Source: UBA12567 sp964598425
GTDB taxonomy: Bacteria; Planctomycetota; Phycisphaerae; Phycisphaerales; SM1A02
Reading direction: 5' to 3'
Assembly: GCA_964598425.1 (NCBI GenBank)
Contig: CAZRBV010000029.1
Location: 1 to 35,912, forward strand
DNA: 35,912 nucleotides
The notes under the pieces are model-generated. The model saw only the letters and a list, made by a program, of their open reading frames with translations, did no database searches and was not told the DNA's origin. A program made the position numbers and the translations under genes. Below are positions 7,708 to 16,728 of the stretch, piece after piece (position 1 is the stretch's first letter; every line of letters begins with the position of its first letter).

Positions 7708-8007
7708 TCAGCGGCTCCCCTCGACCGTCAGGAGATCGCGTGATACTTCACGCCGGTCCAGCGTTCGCATCGAAGATGAGTCACGATCCCACGCCACGAC
7801 GATGAGTTCTTCCGTTCGCGTGTCGAAGATCCAGACCGCCTCCTCCTGACCGCGACCGCTCTGAGCCGTGACGGCCAGATATGTACTCCTGTCGCCCGAG
7901 ATCCCGCTGGCTTCGCTCAGCGGTGGGAGCAGCAACGATATCAACAGTACGACGGCTACCGAACCAAGCGTCACGGGAATCCGCCACCGCTTGAACGTCG
8001 TGGACAT
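7708..8007 (-). CDS. Small membrane-anchored protein, unknown function
   Basis: 99 aa. A basic start (MSTTFKRWR) and a single hydrophobic helix (IPVTLGSVAVVLLISLLLP) give an N-in anchor. The remaining 70 residues contain STYLAVTAQSG, EEAVWIFDTRTEELIVVAWD and LDRREVSRDLL, resembling a quinoprotein-like strand pair and the next protein downstream. Its ATG overlaps the stop of the preceding gene as TGATG. It is the middle of three small membrane-protein genes between metF and deoC. Function unknown. Confidence 0.75.
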   Translation of the reverse strand: MSTTFKRWRIPVTLGSVAVVLLISLLLPPLSEASGISGDRSTYLAVTAQSGRGQEEAVWIFDTRTEELIVVAWDRDSSSMRTLDRREVSRDLLTVEGSR

Positions 8008-8240
8008 CAGTCCTGATGCCCACGCTTGGACGGGATCAGGCTGGCACTCACAATTGCGGCGACCAGCAGCACCGAAACTGTCATTCCGAAGAGCGGCGAG
8101 ATCCCACCAGACTGCGGGTCTTGTTGCTTGTACTCACCGATCGTCCGACTATCGAGGCCAGCCCCGCTTGCCGCCGCCCAAGCCGGACGAGCCAGCGCCA
8201 TGCAGGCCAGAACAATCATGAAGAAAGCGGTTCGTCGCAT
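8007..8240 (-). CDS. Small secreted/membrane protein, unknown function
   Basis: 77 aa. It has a signal peptide (MRRTAFFMIVLACMALARPA, likely cut after AWAAA) and a second hydrophobic helix near the C-terminus (LFGMTVSVLLVAAIVSASLI) followed by a basic tail. The frame is open upstream into metF, but 8240 is the start that gives a signal peptide and has TATCCT ending 6 bases before it, with no Shine-Dalgarno site. First of the three-gene small membrane set; function unknown. Confidence 0.7.
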   Translation of the reverse strand: MRRTAFFMIVLACMALARPAWAAASGAGLDSRTIGEYKQQDPQSGGISPLFGMTVSVLLVAAIVSASLIPSKRGHQD

Positions 8241-8246
8241 TCCGGC

Positions 8247-8252
8247 AGGATA
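8247..8252 (-). promoter_or_regulatory. TATCCT -10 element, leaderless spacing
   Basis: TANNNT hexamer on the minus strand ending 6 bases before the ATG at 8240, in the 20-base gap after metF. It suggests an internal promoter for the three small membrane-protein genes. Confidence 0.45.
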
Positions 8253-8260
8253 CCACTGCA

Positions 8261-9190
8261 TCAACTCCGGGGAGGCATTGGCTGCAGATCGACCGACGAG
8301 TCTGCCCCGAGCGCCTGGAAGATCCGGGTGGTCGCATCCGAGCGATTCAGGGTGTAGAAGTGGATCCCAGCAACGCCCTGATCCAGCAAATCGTTGCATT
8401 GCTCCACTGCCCATTGGATCCCGACCTGCTCAATCGAGGGTGCGTCATCCCGAAATCGCATCAACCGCCGCTGAAGACGAGCAGGAAAAGTCGTCCCGCC
8501 CGCCAGGTCGGCCATTTTCGCCATGCCAGCCAGACTGGTGATTGGCATGATTCCGGCGATGATTGGAATCTGAATCCCCGCCAGGTCACATCGCTCCCGC
8601 CAATCGTAGAAGTGACTGTTGTCGGTGAAGAGTTGCGTCGTGATCCAGTCCGCCCCTGCCTCAACCTTGGCCTTGAGGTGATCCATGTGGCGCAGTTGAT
8701 TGGGCGTCTCCGGATGTCCCTCGGGGAATCCGGCGATGCCAATACCGAACCCCCGCGCGTCGGGGTGTGCCCCAGAGCTGTTGAATGCAACCACTTGACG
8801 AACGAGATCAACGGCATGCTTCAAGTCACCTTGCGCGGCGTCAGCTTGTTCTCCCGCCGGCAGGTCGCCTCGCAGCGCCAGCAAGTTTCCGATTCCATGC
8901 CTCGCATACCGCTCCAGAATCGCATCGATCTCACCGCATGAGTGCCCCACACAGGTGAGATGTGGTACCGGATCAAGCTCACCCTGTTCGTAGAGTCGAA
9001 TAACAAGATCATGCGTGCGGCTGCGGGTCGATCCCCCGGCACCGTAGGTCACCGAAACAAATGACGGCTTGAGGGAAGAGAACTGCTCAAGCCTCGCCTC
9101 CAGTGCCTTCGCTGCGGAGTCGGTGCTCGGAGGAAAAAACTCAAAGCTGACAGTCCTTTCGTCGCGCTCCAGAATGTCGCGAATGTGCAT
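8261..9190 (-). CDS. metF: Methylenetetrahydrofolate reductase
   Basis: 309 aa, typical for bacterial MetF. It reduces 5,10-methylene-THF to 5-methyl-THF with FAD, supplying methionine synthesis. Visible motifs: VSFEFFPPSTD (catalytic Glu), SVTYGAGGSTR, HLTCVGHS, NLLALRGDLP, GIAGFPEGHP, DWITTQLFTDN, and IPIIAGIMPI. Two ATG codons are possible (9199 and 9190). The second is chosen because TACTAT ends 7 bases before it on the minus strand, giving a leaderless transcript symmetrical with rex. It is divergent from rex and first in a seven-gene minus-strand run. Confidence 0.95.
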   Translation of the reverse strand: MHIRDILERDERTVSFEFFPPSTDSAAKALEARLEQFSSLKPSFVSVTYGAGGSTRSRTHDLVIRLYEQGELDPVPHLTCVGHSCGEIDAILERYARHGIGNLLALRGDLPAGEQADAAQGDLKHAVDLVRQVVAFNSSGAHPDARGFGIGIAGFPEGHPETPNQLRHMDHLKAKVEAGADWITTQLFTDNSHFYDWRERCDLAGIQIPIIAGIMPITSLAGMAKMADLAGGTTFPARLQRRLMRFRDDAPSIEQVGIQWAVEQCNDLLDQGVAGIHFYTLNRSDATTRIFQALGADSSVDLQPMPPRS

Positions 9191-9191
9191 G

Positions 9192-9228
9192 GCCGCCATA
9201 GTAGGGCCGCGAGTCGTACTATGGTGGC
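9192..9228. promoter_or_regulatory. Inverted repeat with divergent -10 elements between metF and rex
   Basis: Arms 9192-9203 (GCCGCCATAGTA) and 9217-9228 (TACTATGGTGGC) are complementary at 11 of 12 positions around a 13-base spacer. Each arm contains an outward-facing TACTAT (-10-like) hexamer: 9217-9222 for rex, 6 bases from its ATG, and 9203-9198 for metF, 7 bases from its ATG. The symmetry covers nearly the whole space between the two genes, so it may be both a bidirectional leaderless promoter and an operator. It does not resemble the known Rex operator TTGTGAA-N4-TTCACAA. Confidence 0.55.
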
Positions 9229-9855
9229 ATGCCACCACCGACCGGCATTCCCCGACCAACGGTTCAGCGGCTGAGCTTGTATCTGCGTGAACTCGAAACG
9301 GCACATGCCGAGGGACGGCACACGATCAGCTCGTCAGCTATTGCCCGGGCCTTTGGATTCACCGATGCGCAGGTCAGACGCGATCTGGGCTGTCTCGGCC
9401 AGACCGGCAGGCCCGGGGTTGGCTACCAGACAGCATTTCTTGCCACGCGCATCCGAGGAGCCCTGTCTCTTGATCGGACTTGGAATCTCGCCATTGTCGG
9501 CACAGGGAAGATCGGTTCGGCACTCATGGGATATCCCCGATTTGCTGGCGGTGGGTTCAACGTCGTCGCAGCCTTCGATGCCGACCCAGCCCTTTGTGGA
9601 AAGTCGATCGCGGGGGTCGAAGTACTTCCCCTTGACCAGCTCCACGAGATCATCACCGCTGCCGATGTGCAACTTGCGGTGCTGGCGGTGCCTGCGGAGT
9701 ACGCCCAATCGGTCGCCGAGGATCTTGTTGCAGCCGGCATCCAGGGCATCTTGAATTTCGCCCCGGCACGACTCAACGTCACAATCCCCGTCGAACCAAT
9801 CGACCTTTCACGGGCACTTGAGCAACTGGCATTTCGCGTTTCTTCGGAGGCGTAG
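9229..9855 (+). CDS. rex: Redox-sensing transcriptional repressor Rex
   Basis: 208 aa, normal length. N-terminal winged-helix domain (about 1-75): PRPTVQRLSLYLRELETA, then ISSSAIARAFGFTDAQVRRD, the recognition helix. C-terminal Rossmann domain (about 80-205) with VGTGKIGSAL as the NAD(H)-binding glycine loop, VVAAFDADPA at the end of beta-2, and AVLAVPAEYAQ and GILNFAPARL near the dimer interface. Rex represses respiratory and fermentative genes and is released when NADH rises. Divergence from metF, with a shared symmetrical gap, suggests autoregulation or co-regulation. Start at 9229 follows TACTAT at leaderless spacing. Confidence 0.95.
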   Translation: MPPPTGIPRPTVQRLSLYLRELETAHAEGRHTISSSAIARAFGFTDAQVRRDLGCLGQTGRPGVGYQTAFLATRIRGALSLDRTWNLAIVGTGKIGSALMGYPRFAGGGFNVVAAFDADPALCGKSIAGVEVLPLDQLHEIITAADVQLAVLAVPAEYAQSVAEDLVAAGIQGILNFAPARLNVTIPVEPIDLSRALEQLAFRVSSEA

Positions 9856-9861
9856 GCCCTC

Positions 9862-10650
9862 TCAACCATCGATGGTTGTGGCTGCTGCCGGAGCCTCGAC
9901 CTCGGAGCCGTCGCCAAAAATCGCCCGGCCGACCCGAACCACGTTGGCGCCGCACTCCACCGCAACCTCGTAGTCATTACTCATGCCCATGGAGAGCAGG
10001 TTGAACCTGTCGGTTGCCACCGTCCGACGCACCTCGTCGAACAACTCGCGGCCACGGCAGAAGACTGAGCGAACATCCTCCGGATCCTCGGCAATTGGCG
10101 CCATACACATCAGGCCGCGTACGCACACGCCCATCATGGTCTGCACCTGGTCCACCAGGTGCGGCGTCGCAGCGGGAGCGATGCCCTGCTTACTCCGTTC
10201 CCCAGTGATGTTGACTTGAATCAAAATCTCCGCTGGCGGCTCATCCTCGCGGTGGGCAGATTGGATTTCCTCGGCCAGCTTGAGTGAGTCAACGCTATGT
10301 ACGAGACGTGCAGTCGTGATGACGCGCCTGACTTTGTTCCGCTGCAAGTGGCCAACAAAGTGCCACCGAATCGACTCGGGCAGATCCCCCCCGGCATGCA
10401 ATTCCAGTTGGCGCGACCTGAACTCATCAATCTGACTCGCCATGCGCACAAAATGCTGCATGCGGCTCTCGCCAAAGTCCACTTGTCCCTTTCGATGCAG
10501 GACTCGGACTTGCGAGGGGGTTGCATTCTTGGTGACCGCGATGAGAAACACGCGGGCCGGGTCGTGACCGCCACGTTCAGCAGCCGCTCGGATCCGATCC
10601 TTCACTTCTTCATAGCGTCCAGCAACATCATCCGAGCCTGAGTTGGTCAT
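9862..10650 (-). CDS. yggS: YggS family pyridoxal-phosphate homeostasis protein
   Basis: 262 aa; family members are 220-260. A single TIM-barrel that binds PLP and keeps free PLP and amino/keto acid pools balanced, with no known enzymatic reaction. VFLIAVTKNATPSQVRVL carries the PLP lysine, VDFGESRMQH follows, then WHFVGHLQRNKVR, SVDSLKLAEEI, ILIQVNITGE and GLMCMAPIAED. The C-terminal LLSMGMSNDYEVAVECGANV with VRVGRAIFGD is the phosphate-binding end. GGAGG sits 9 bases before the ATG. It converges with rex (6 bases between stops) and lies downstream of the adhesin gene. Confidence 0.94.
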   Translation of the reverse strand: MTNSGSDDVAGRYEEVKDRIRAAAERGGHDPARVFLIAVTKNATPSQVRVLHRKGQVDFGESRMQHFVRMASQIDEFRSRQLELHAGGDLPESIRWHFVGHLQRNKVRRVITTARLVHSVDSLKLAEEIQSAHREDEPPAEILIQVNITGERSKQGIAPAATPHLVDQVQTMMGVCVRGLMCMAPIAEDPEDVRSVFCRGRELFDEVRRTVATDRFNLLSMGMSNDYEVAVECGANVVRVGRAIFGDGSEVEAPAAATTIDG

Positions 10651-10717
10651 GCGTATCCGCCTCCAGCGCGAGCATAGATCCTCACGCCGAATCCCTCAAG
10701 CCGAAACGGACGGAAGC

Positions 10718-13700
10718 TCAACTCGAAGACGCTTGGCTCGCCGCACCCACGGCCACTTCATCTGCCGACTTTGGTTGGGTTGCAGTCAGCCGATGCATCA
10801 CAAATCGACGGCTTGCATCGACCTCCGCCGCAGTCAACCCGGCCCGGCGAAGGTCTTCAAAGGCCCGGTCGAGTCGGCTCAGAAGCACCGACACCGTATC
10901 GCCACCAGAGGGGTCTTCCGATGTCAGCCAGGTTCGGAATGGCACAGGGTCACGCTCGTCGGCCGACGCCGCGGCGTAGGCTTCTCTGGCCTTCGTCACG
11001 ATTCCCGCCGCGCTGCTCAGCGATCCCTGATCGGGGGCCGACTCAAGTGCCAGTGAGTAGTTCGCAACCGCGTCCCGCACGTATTGTGGATCGAGCCTTG
11101 ATCGAGACACCTGAATGAGGGTTGCCGCAGATCGATCTCCAAGTGCCGGAGTGCCTGGCTGGTAGTCGTTGACCACATGGCCTGCTCGAGCGAGGCGGTC
11201 GGTGCCAGCGGGCCGGTCGGGACTATCAACAATCTCGACGCCAAGGTCGGCAAGAAGCTGGACCGTACGCAAGTCCGGCTGGCCAGTAGCCAGTTCAACA
11301 ATGACTTCCCCCTGCTGCGACTCTGCTGCGATCTCGTCACCTGGCTCCGGTGATGGTGTAAATCCATTCAGTGCCTTGAGCGCCATTCGCTCCCTGCCAC
11401 CAACGCCAAGCTCCAGCGACGCGGCGCTGAATGGATCCACAGCTGCTCGATCGATGAGTGGCACACCCTTGGCATCAACGACCCCGCCGAACAACGGATC
11501 CTCTCCGGACCCAGTGAATGCCAGCTCGCCCTCAATCGTAAGTGTCTGGCCGCTGACGACTGATGTCTGGGGAGACACGATCGAACCGCCGGGCTGCAGC
11601 AGCGTGAGTGCACCCCGCCGCATCACATCAACTTGCCCGCCCTCCAGCGTGAGGTCGCCTGTGGCCGTGACGTCGCCCACCGTCAATGTCTGGCTGGCAT
11701 CCAAGATCAGATTGCCCGCGAAGGACAGCCCCTGATTGGCGCCAATGCTGAGATCGCCAAGCTCGGACTGCACGATCAGGCTGTCACCGAACCCGAAAAT
11801 CGAAGGCAGCCCACTGCTTGCGAGCGAGCCGCTGCTCGCATTCAGTGAGATATCTCCTGAGGCTCGCACCGCGCCAATACTGTAATCGGTGCCCTGCCAG
11901 GTACCTCCCAAGACAACTGCGTCACCGTCAAGGGTGATCGACTTGAGCATTGTTTCATCTCCGACGTCGCCGCCGAGCTGAATCCAATCTTCAGCTGTGA
12001 CAACCAGCGCGGCGTCGCCATCGATGGTCGCTATCACGTTCGTGTCGCCTCCCGATTGAATGGCCAGATCGCCGCCAGCAAGATTGACAGCGCCCACACC
12101 ATCCGAACCCAGCAGACTGACATCTCCTGCGGCATCAATGGTGCTTGCCGACTCAATTCGGGTCTGATCATGGTGCATCAACCACACATCGCCACTGGTG
12201 CTGCGCACCGTTGTGCCATTGAGTGACACGACGTTCGAGTCGGATATCTCTACGTTGCCATCTGCGGTCAGGGCGACCGATTCCAATGCAACGGTATCCG
12301 CTCCGGCGATCGTGATATCACCACCAGCGTTCAGGTCAGATCTCACGTGCACCCCTGAGAATCCGCCAAGACTGACATCTCCAGAAATCGCTATCGAATC
12401 AGTGGATGCCACATTGCCATCAACGAAGAGGCTGCCGGATCCCCCTGTCAACCGGACATCGCCGCCGGTCGCCTGAAGGCTGCCTCGAAGTTGCACATCT
12501 CCGGTCCCAGAAAGGCCAATCGCCAGTTGTCCCGCGTCGGCCGTAATGTCCCCACCGAGATCAACTGCGCCAGCGGCAAGTTCGACTGCACCGCCCTGAA
12601 TCGCCAAGTCGCCCTCAAGCGAACCAACGGCGTTCACAGACACGCTCTGCCCGGCATCGAGTTCGCCGCCGAGCATCACATCGGCCAGGGACACAATGCT
12701 GAGATAGGTGTCCGACTCGACACGACCGCCAATCTGGACTCCGCCCCAACCGACAATCCCAACGCTCTCGGCTTCGATCTGTCCTTGTGTTGTCACCGAG
12801 CCACTCTGCGCCGTGGCTCCAAAGTCCCCAGCTGCATCGGCTGTGGCAAGTAGCACGTCACCTTGAATAGCCTGAATCGCAATGTCGCCGCCGGTGATGT
12901 CGCCGGAGAGGTTGACGTCGCCGCCATGCAGATCGAGCGAGCCGCCACTGATCGCAGTGGTGCTGCTCAGCGTGCCAGCGTCCGCGGCGATTGTCACATC
13001 GCCTGCTGCGTCAAGATCGCCCGCAATCGCCACGTCACCGGCGGTCGCCGTCACATCAAGCGCGCCGCCGGAGGTGATGGTGTCGTTCACCGAAGCGTTC
13101 GTCGCTGCCGTGAGGCTGACCGAGTCGCCGGAGATGGCGCCGTTGGTGCGTAGCGCGGCTGCAGAATCTGCAGAGATTGCATTGCCGCTGGCGGCCGCAA
13201 AGTCCAGGTCGCCTGCGAGCGAGGCGAGCGTAATGTCGCCGCCGGTGAGGTCGCCGGAGAGGTTGATCGATGCGGCCTGCAAGTCAAGCGAGCCCCCGCC
13301 AATGGCGCCCTCGCCACTGAGCGTGCCAGCGTCTGCGGCGATTGTCACATCGCCTGCTGCGTCAAGATCGCCCGCAATCGCCACGTCACNNNNNNNNNNN
13401 NNNNNNNNNNNNNNNNNNNNNNNNNNNNNNNNNNNNNNNNNNNNNNNNNNNNNNNNNNNNNNNNNNNNNNNNNNNNNNNNNNNNNNNNNGCAGATCGAGC
13501 GAGCCGCCACTGATCGCAGTGGTGCTGCTCAGCGTGCCAGCGTCCGCGGCGATTGTCACATCGCCTGCTGCGTCAAGATCGCCCGCAATCGCCACGTCGC
13601 CGGCGGTCGCCGTCACATCAAGCGCGCCGCCGGAGTTGATGGTGTCGTTGATTGAAACATCGGTCGCCGCAAGCATGGTCACGGCGTCGCCAGATACGGC

Positions 13701-16592
13701 ACCTGTTGTTGTCATGGCACCAGCAGACGTGGCCGTCACCGAACCGCCAACGGCTGTGGTCTCGGCAATCTCAAGATCACCCGAGGTCGATGTGAGCGTG
13801 ATATCACCTGCAGCTCGAGTGGCATCGCCCGTAAGTGACCCCCCAAAAGCGATCGAGCCGCCCGAGATATCCAACTCTGATCCAGTCACATCGCCGGCTC
13901 CACCAACCTCGCCCGTTGTCGCGGTCAGCACAACACGGTCGCTCCCTGTCATGGTGGCGTCGATTGTGACGTCGCCGCCCGTAGAGGTCGCTTCGAGAAG
14001 TCCACCTGCCGTTGTCTGGCCTTGCACGTGCACGCCAGCATCACCGGCGAGGCTCACGAGGCCGTCAGCATTGATTGTTCCGGAGGAGTCAACAAGCCCG
14101 CCCCCTGCACCCCGATCGGAAGTGGATGTCAGCGTCACGTTACCAGAGGAAGTGATGTCGCCACTGTGGCTGACGCCCGTGCCGCCCTGAAGAAGCACTT
14201 CAGCAGCATTCAAGTTGCCTGTACTCGATACCGAGCCGCTTTCGGCAATAAGTGTCACGCCAACACCACTTGAGAGTGCTGCCGAATTTGAAACGTTCTC
14301 ATTCCATGATCGAAGCGTCACGCTGCCGCCAGCTTGTCCATACGAGACATCGTTCGTCAATGCCGTTCCAGCGGAAAGCGAGATATCACCGTCGGTAATG
14401 AGCGCGCCGGTTGTCGTCAAGTCACCAACCAGGGCATTCAGCGTGATGCCGCCAGCGGCGTCAATCGTCGAATTGTTCGAAACCGTATGCGCCTCAAAGT
14501 GCAACGCGCCATCAATGACGAAGATGCTGTAATTGTCGATCTCACCGCCGCTTTCGACGTGAACACCCTGTCCATCTTCAATGTTGAGATGTGCCCCAGT
14601 GTCCCCACCGAAGAACACGTTTCCTCCCACGAGCAGGACGATGTCGTCCGCCGCGGCAACGGTCACCTCGCCGCCGACACTCTGCTCAGAACCGCCCATG
14701 GACAGATCTCCCTCAACGATGAAGGTCTGTCCATCGCGATCTCCACCACCCAGCAGCGAAATTGCGGCGCCGCTGCCAATCAGAAGCTCGCCAATCTTGG
14801 CAGCCTCTCCGCCAAAGTTACCTTCCAGCCGTACTTCATTCTCGGCGCTCAGGCTGAGCAGCGAGGCGCCGTCACCCGAGGCGCCGCCACCGAGCACACT
14901 CAAAGTGTGGTCGGCGCCAAGGCGGGCGTGATCTTCAAGGGCCAGGTGCCCATCAAATGTCAGGTGCTGGGCGCGAATCTCCTGTGTGATATCGCTGATC
15001 GCCAGTTGGATCTGATCAGAAGTAAATGTCGCGTCGGACCGCAATCCGAGCAGTGACGCTTCAAATCGAAGCGGCTCGCCGGTCGTCAACTCGACGTCCC
15101 CGTCAACGGACGAAAACGTATGGCCGCCGTAGGCGCTGATGCGGCCAGTCTCGCCCGCTGCCAGCACGCTGGTCGAAAGGTCCGACGCGTCGTAGGGTGT
15201 CAGGCCTTGATCAACTGCGTCGACCGTGACAGCATTGTCGGACTCGATCACGAGCCGTCCAGTGTCACCTGCCACGGCGCCAAGTTTGGTCGCCGCTGCC
15301 AGCTCCAGCGACTGGGCATCAATGGTGATGAGTCCGCCGTCGCCTCCGAACAGACCGCCCTTGGCGGAGAGTCCTGTACCTGCCTCGGCGAGCACGGTGC
15401 CGTCGGCAACATCAACCAGAATGGTTCCGCCGTCAGCCGATGCCATACCGCCGTCAGCCACGAGGGCTGCATCTCCCGTCAAGATGACATTCGAATGTCC
15501 CTGCACAGATACGGATCCTGCATGGCCGTTGGCCTGCGCTGACGCTTCAAGCACAACTGCGGGGCCGACGATGTCAATCGTGCCAGCCTGGGTCGAGTTG
15601 GTTGCGTCGATGAGCCCTGCGTTCGCAACCGATTCATTTGCAGTTGATGTCCACACAGCGCCGCCTGCGGCGAGCAGATCAACATCGCCGCCGTCGGCAT
15701 GAATCTCACCGGAATGCTGGATCGAGAGTCCAAGCCCGAGCATGTCGCCAGCTGCCAGCGAAACCTGCCCACCAGGAGATGCCGTAATCGTGCCCGTATT
15801 GAGAATGCCGGGATCACCCGTTGTGATGTCAGCTGTTTCATCACCGGCAAGCGGCGCAAAGCTGTCATCCATTTCATGGACGTCGCCGTCGTCATCGATG
15901 ATCTTCACCGAGATGCGGCTTCCCATATCGTCGATCACCACGGTGTCACCGATCGCCATCACGATCGCGCTGCCATTGATGCTGCCCGAATTGCGTACAC
16001 GTTGCCCAATCAATGAAACGGCGTCGGATGCCATCAGCGTCCCGGCAAAGTCAACATCGCCAGACGTATGAAACGACAACGCATTGCCCTTGAGGAAGTC
16101 CGTCTGAAGTTGATCACCGTCGGCCCAGTTGGCAGCCGCTGCATGAAGACTCGATACGTTGATCACTGAGTCCTGCCCGAACATCACGCCTGCACTGTTC
16201 ATGATGTACACGTGGCCGGTCATCGCATTGAGCGCGCCGTCGATCTGCGTTGGGTTGCCCAGCCCGTCAATGCGGTTGAGCACCATGTAGCCATTCTGCC
16301 CGTTGAAGTTCAGGGTTTCCTGACTCCCCAGGTCGATGCTGTCCCAATTGATGATGTGGCGGTTGGAATCCCACACCGCCTCGCCGGGGAGAAAGACGTT
16401 GGTCACGGTCTGCCCGGCCGGACCAATCTGATTGATAAACCCGTAGCCGTCACCCGTCACGAACTCCCACCCGGAAGGCGTGGCCACCGCGGATGGTGAC
16501 AGGAAGCCGAGGCCGATCGCTGCAGCGAATGTCGTCGCTGTACGAAGAGCCTTTATACGAATAGGTGCAACGCCGTCGATTCGTGAAATCAT
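10718..16592 (-). CDS. TPS haemagglutinin-like exoprotein (FhaB type), split by assembly gap
   Basis: About 1,920 residues are visible in two parts around the N gap. Start at 16592 has GAGGG 6 bases upstream and gives a signal peptide (ALRTATTFAAAIGLGFLSPS, cut near AVATP). The next 250 residues are the TPS secretion domain: NRIDGLGNPTQIDGALNA, then GHVYIMNSAGVMFGQDSVIN and VSSLHAAAA, matching the haemagglutination-activity domain (NPNGI replaced by MNSAGV). The body is a long right-handed beta-helix of GDV/GDI-rich repeats, including 117-residue units (GGALDVTATAGDVAIAGDLD and related). The last 190 residues are different: charged, helical and without repeats. No autotransporter barrel is present. 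It is secreted by the transporter encoded just upstream. Probable adhesin or surface matrix protein. Confidence 0.9.
12928..13649 (-). repeat. Near-identical 351-bp coding repeats flanking the assembly gap
   Basis: Bases 12928-13087 and 13490-13649 match except at two positions. A third copy (13309-13389) runs into the gap and matches over its shared end. The left two copies are offset by exactly 351 bp (117 codons). The sequence encodes DVAIAGDLDAAGDVTIAADA and flanking strands of the beta-helix. This near identity is the evident cause of the gap. Confidence 0.85.
13390..13489. other. Assembly gap (100 N) inside the adhesin gene
   Basis: Exactly 100 N, a conventional placeholder. The reading frames on its two sides are out of register by one base across 100 bases, so the real length must be a multiple of three if the gene is intact. 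If the 351-bp period continues unbroken once, the gap is 240 bases, which does restore the frame. More copies are possible. Confidence 0.9.
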
Positions 16593-16593
16593 C

Positions 16594-16647
16594 TCTGCCC
16601 TCATCTCACCCATAAACCTATCTGCCCTCATCTCACCCATAAACCTA
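16594..16647. repeat. Perfect 27-bp tandem duplication at the adhesin start
   Basis: Bases 16594-16620 and 16621-16647 are identical. Each unit, read on the minus strand, carries GTTTATGGGTGAGATGAGGG, that is, ATG codons plus a purine-rich GAGGG that could act as a ribosome-binding site. The duplication therefore multiplies possible start/RBS combinations; the 9-residue unit is MGEMRADRF when read in frame from 16640. Confidence 0.9.
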
Positions 16648-16705
16648 GTCCCCGGTGTGACATACCGTCCGGTAACGGCCTGATATCACGCGGCTCAACC
16701 ATGTA

Positions 16706-16711
16706 ATAATA
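16706..16711 (-). promoter_or_regulatory. Possible -10 element (TATTAT) between TPS transporter and adhesin
   Basis: The 136-base gap between the transporter stop and the adhesin start holds TATTAT on the minus strand, the only AT-rich hexamer there, but no -35 at a suitable distance. It could give the adhesin its own promoter in addition to read-through from the transporter gene. Confidence 0.3.
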
Positions 16712-16728
16712 CCCGCCGAAGTGGCAAA

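Noticed and set aside
9192..9228. Classic Rex operator between metF and rex
   Set aside because: The arms (CCATAGTA/TACTATGG) do not match TTGTGAA-N4-TTCACAA, so I report only an unassigned dyad.
12928..13649. Repeats around the gap as a CRISPR array
   Set aside because: Units are about 351 bp, coding and adjoining without spacers.
12882..13655. Plus-strand open frames through the adhesin repeats
   Set aside because: They mirror the minus-strand beta-helix repeats and contain the N gap; no start signal.
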